From: Halomonas halodenitrificans DSM 735
Lineage (GTDB): Bacteria > Pseudomonadota > Gammaproteobacteria > Pseudomonadales > Halomonadaceae
Direction of reading: 5' to 3'
Assembly: GCF_000620045.1 (NCBI RefSeq)
Contig: NZ_JHVH01000001.1
Location: 248,001-312,000, forward strand
DNA: 64,000 bases
Positions 63,657 through 64,000 of the stretch are shown here, piece by piece; the first letter of the stretch is position 1, and the number at the start of each line of letters is the position of its first letter. The notes under the pieces are model-generated. The model was not told the DNA's origin. It saw only the letters and a list, made by a program, of their open reading frames with translations, and did not search any database. Both the position numbers and the translations under genes were made by a program.

Positions 63657-64000
63657 ATGTTTATCCGTAAAGTCGAGCCCGCCTTCTACGATACCGACGC
63701 CCTGGGTCACATCAACAATACGCGGCTGCCGGCCTGGTTCGAGCTGGCCCGCAACGACCTCTTCCGCCTGTTCACCCCGGACCTGGACCCACGCAAGTGG
63801 CGGCTGATCATGGCTCGCATGGAGGTCGACTATCGCGCCGAGCTGCAGTACGGGCAGGAAATCGAGATTCGCACCTATATCTCGCGGCTGGGGAATAGCT
63901 CGTTTACCGTCAGCCAGGAGGCACACCAGGATGGCCGGCTCACCAACCTGGGCCACACCGTGATGGTGCACTTCGATCACGACGCCAAGCAGGCTACCCC
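63657..64000 (+). CDS. Acyl-CoA thioesterase, 4HBT (hot-dog) family (partial)
   Basis: The first 114 codons of a thioesterase: MFIRKVEPAFYDTDALGHINNTRLPAWFELARNDLFRLF. The YxDTDxxGHINNxxxxxWFExAR motif places Asp at the catalytic position (D15 in DTDALGH) as in YbgC/4-hydroxybenzoyl-CoA thioesterases, which hydrolyse acyl-CoAs. ATG at 63657 with GAGGAAA upstream; an in-frame ATG at 63642 would add five residues. The C-terminus lies beyond the window. Confidence 0.88.
   Translation, partial: MFIRKVEPAFYDTDALGHINNTRLPAWFELARNDLFRLFTPDLDPRKWRLIMARMEVDYRAELQYGQEIEIRTYISRLGNSSFTVSQEAHQDGRLTNLGHTVMVHFDHDAKQAT

Overview
The window is about 64 kb of GC-rich chromosomal DNA from a gammaproteobacterium. 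Gene order (rpsP-rimM-trmD-rplS beside ffh; xerD-dsbC-hom-thrC; ftsY-ftsE-ftsX-rpoH; bolA-holD-rimI; prfB-lysS; minC-minD-minE), acidic proteins and a PhaB-type reductase point to Halomonadaceae. That placement is inference from synteny and protein resemblance; there is no rRNA here to confirm it. I see no prophage, insertion sequence or CRISPR array.

Layout. 1-3628 (+): end of coaBC, dut, algC, argB, slmA. 3786-7707 (-): ftsY-ftsE-ftsX, then rpoH. 7762-8769 (+): rsmD and a ZapB-like protein. 8788-11859 (-): a coupled bolA-holD-rimI operon with a candidate DNA polymerase III psi subunit, then an MFS exporter. 12004-16748 (+): a molybdate regulon (ModE operator, modABC, a methyltransferase, modE). 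16766-21528 (-): an unknown conserved protein, prfB-lysS with the RF2 programmed frameshift, and a FadL-type porin. 21769-24993 (+): a MerR-type metal promoter, merR, a P1B copper ATPase and a 24-residue membrane peptide. 25006-36316 (mostly -): yitT, recJ, thrC, hom, dsbC, xerD, rplS, trmD, rimM, rpsP, ffh. 36531-43711: CcsA-like and CorB-like membrane proteins, an acyltransferase with a TetR regulator, a SRAP-family protein lacking its catalytic residues, and a large M16 protease. 43838-50298: sbcB, minE/D/C and a long DUF349 protein.

50392-53533 holds phaB, an initiator tRNA followed by three tandem copies of its 3' end plus terminator, and a redox module (AhpD-like protein, thioredoxin, TetR repressor) with three matching operators. 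53676-60106 (+) is a De Ley-Doudoroff galactose/galactonate catabolic operon (dgoR, dgoD, dehydrogenase, dgoK, dgoA, lactonase) whose transporter gene is broken. 60263-64000 holds a YbbN/CnoX-type thioredoxin, a PatB/MalY enzyme, an unrecognised membrane protein with an internal duplication, and the start of a thioesterase.

The most unusual items are the degenerate SRAP protein, the tandem initiator-tRNA tail repeats, a dispersed 206-bp element in two inverted copies 7 kb apart, the psi candidate, the 24-residue peptide coupled to the copper ATPase, and the decayed symporter leading the galactonate operon.
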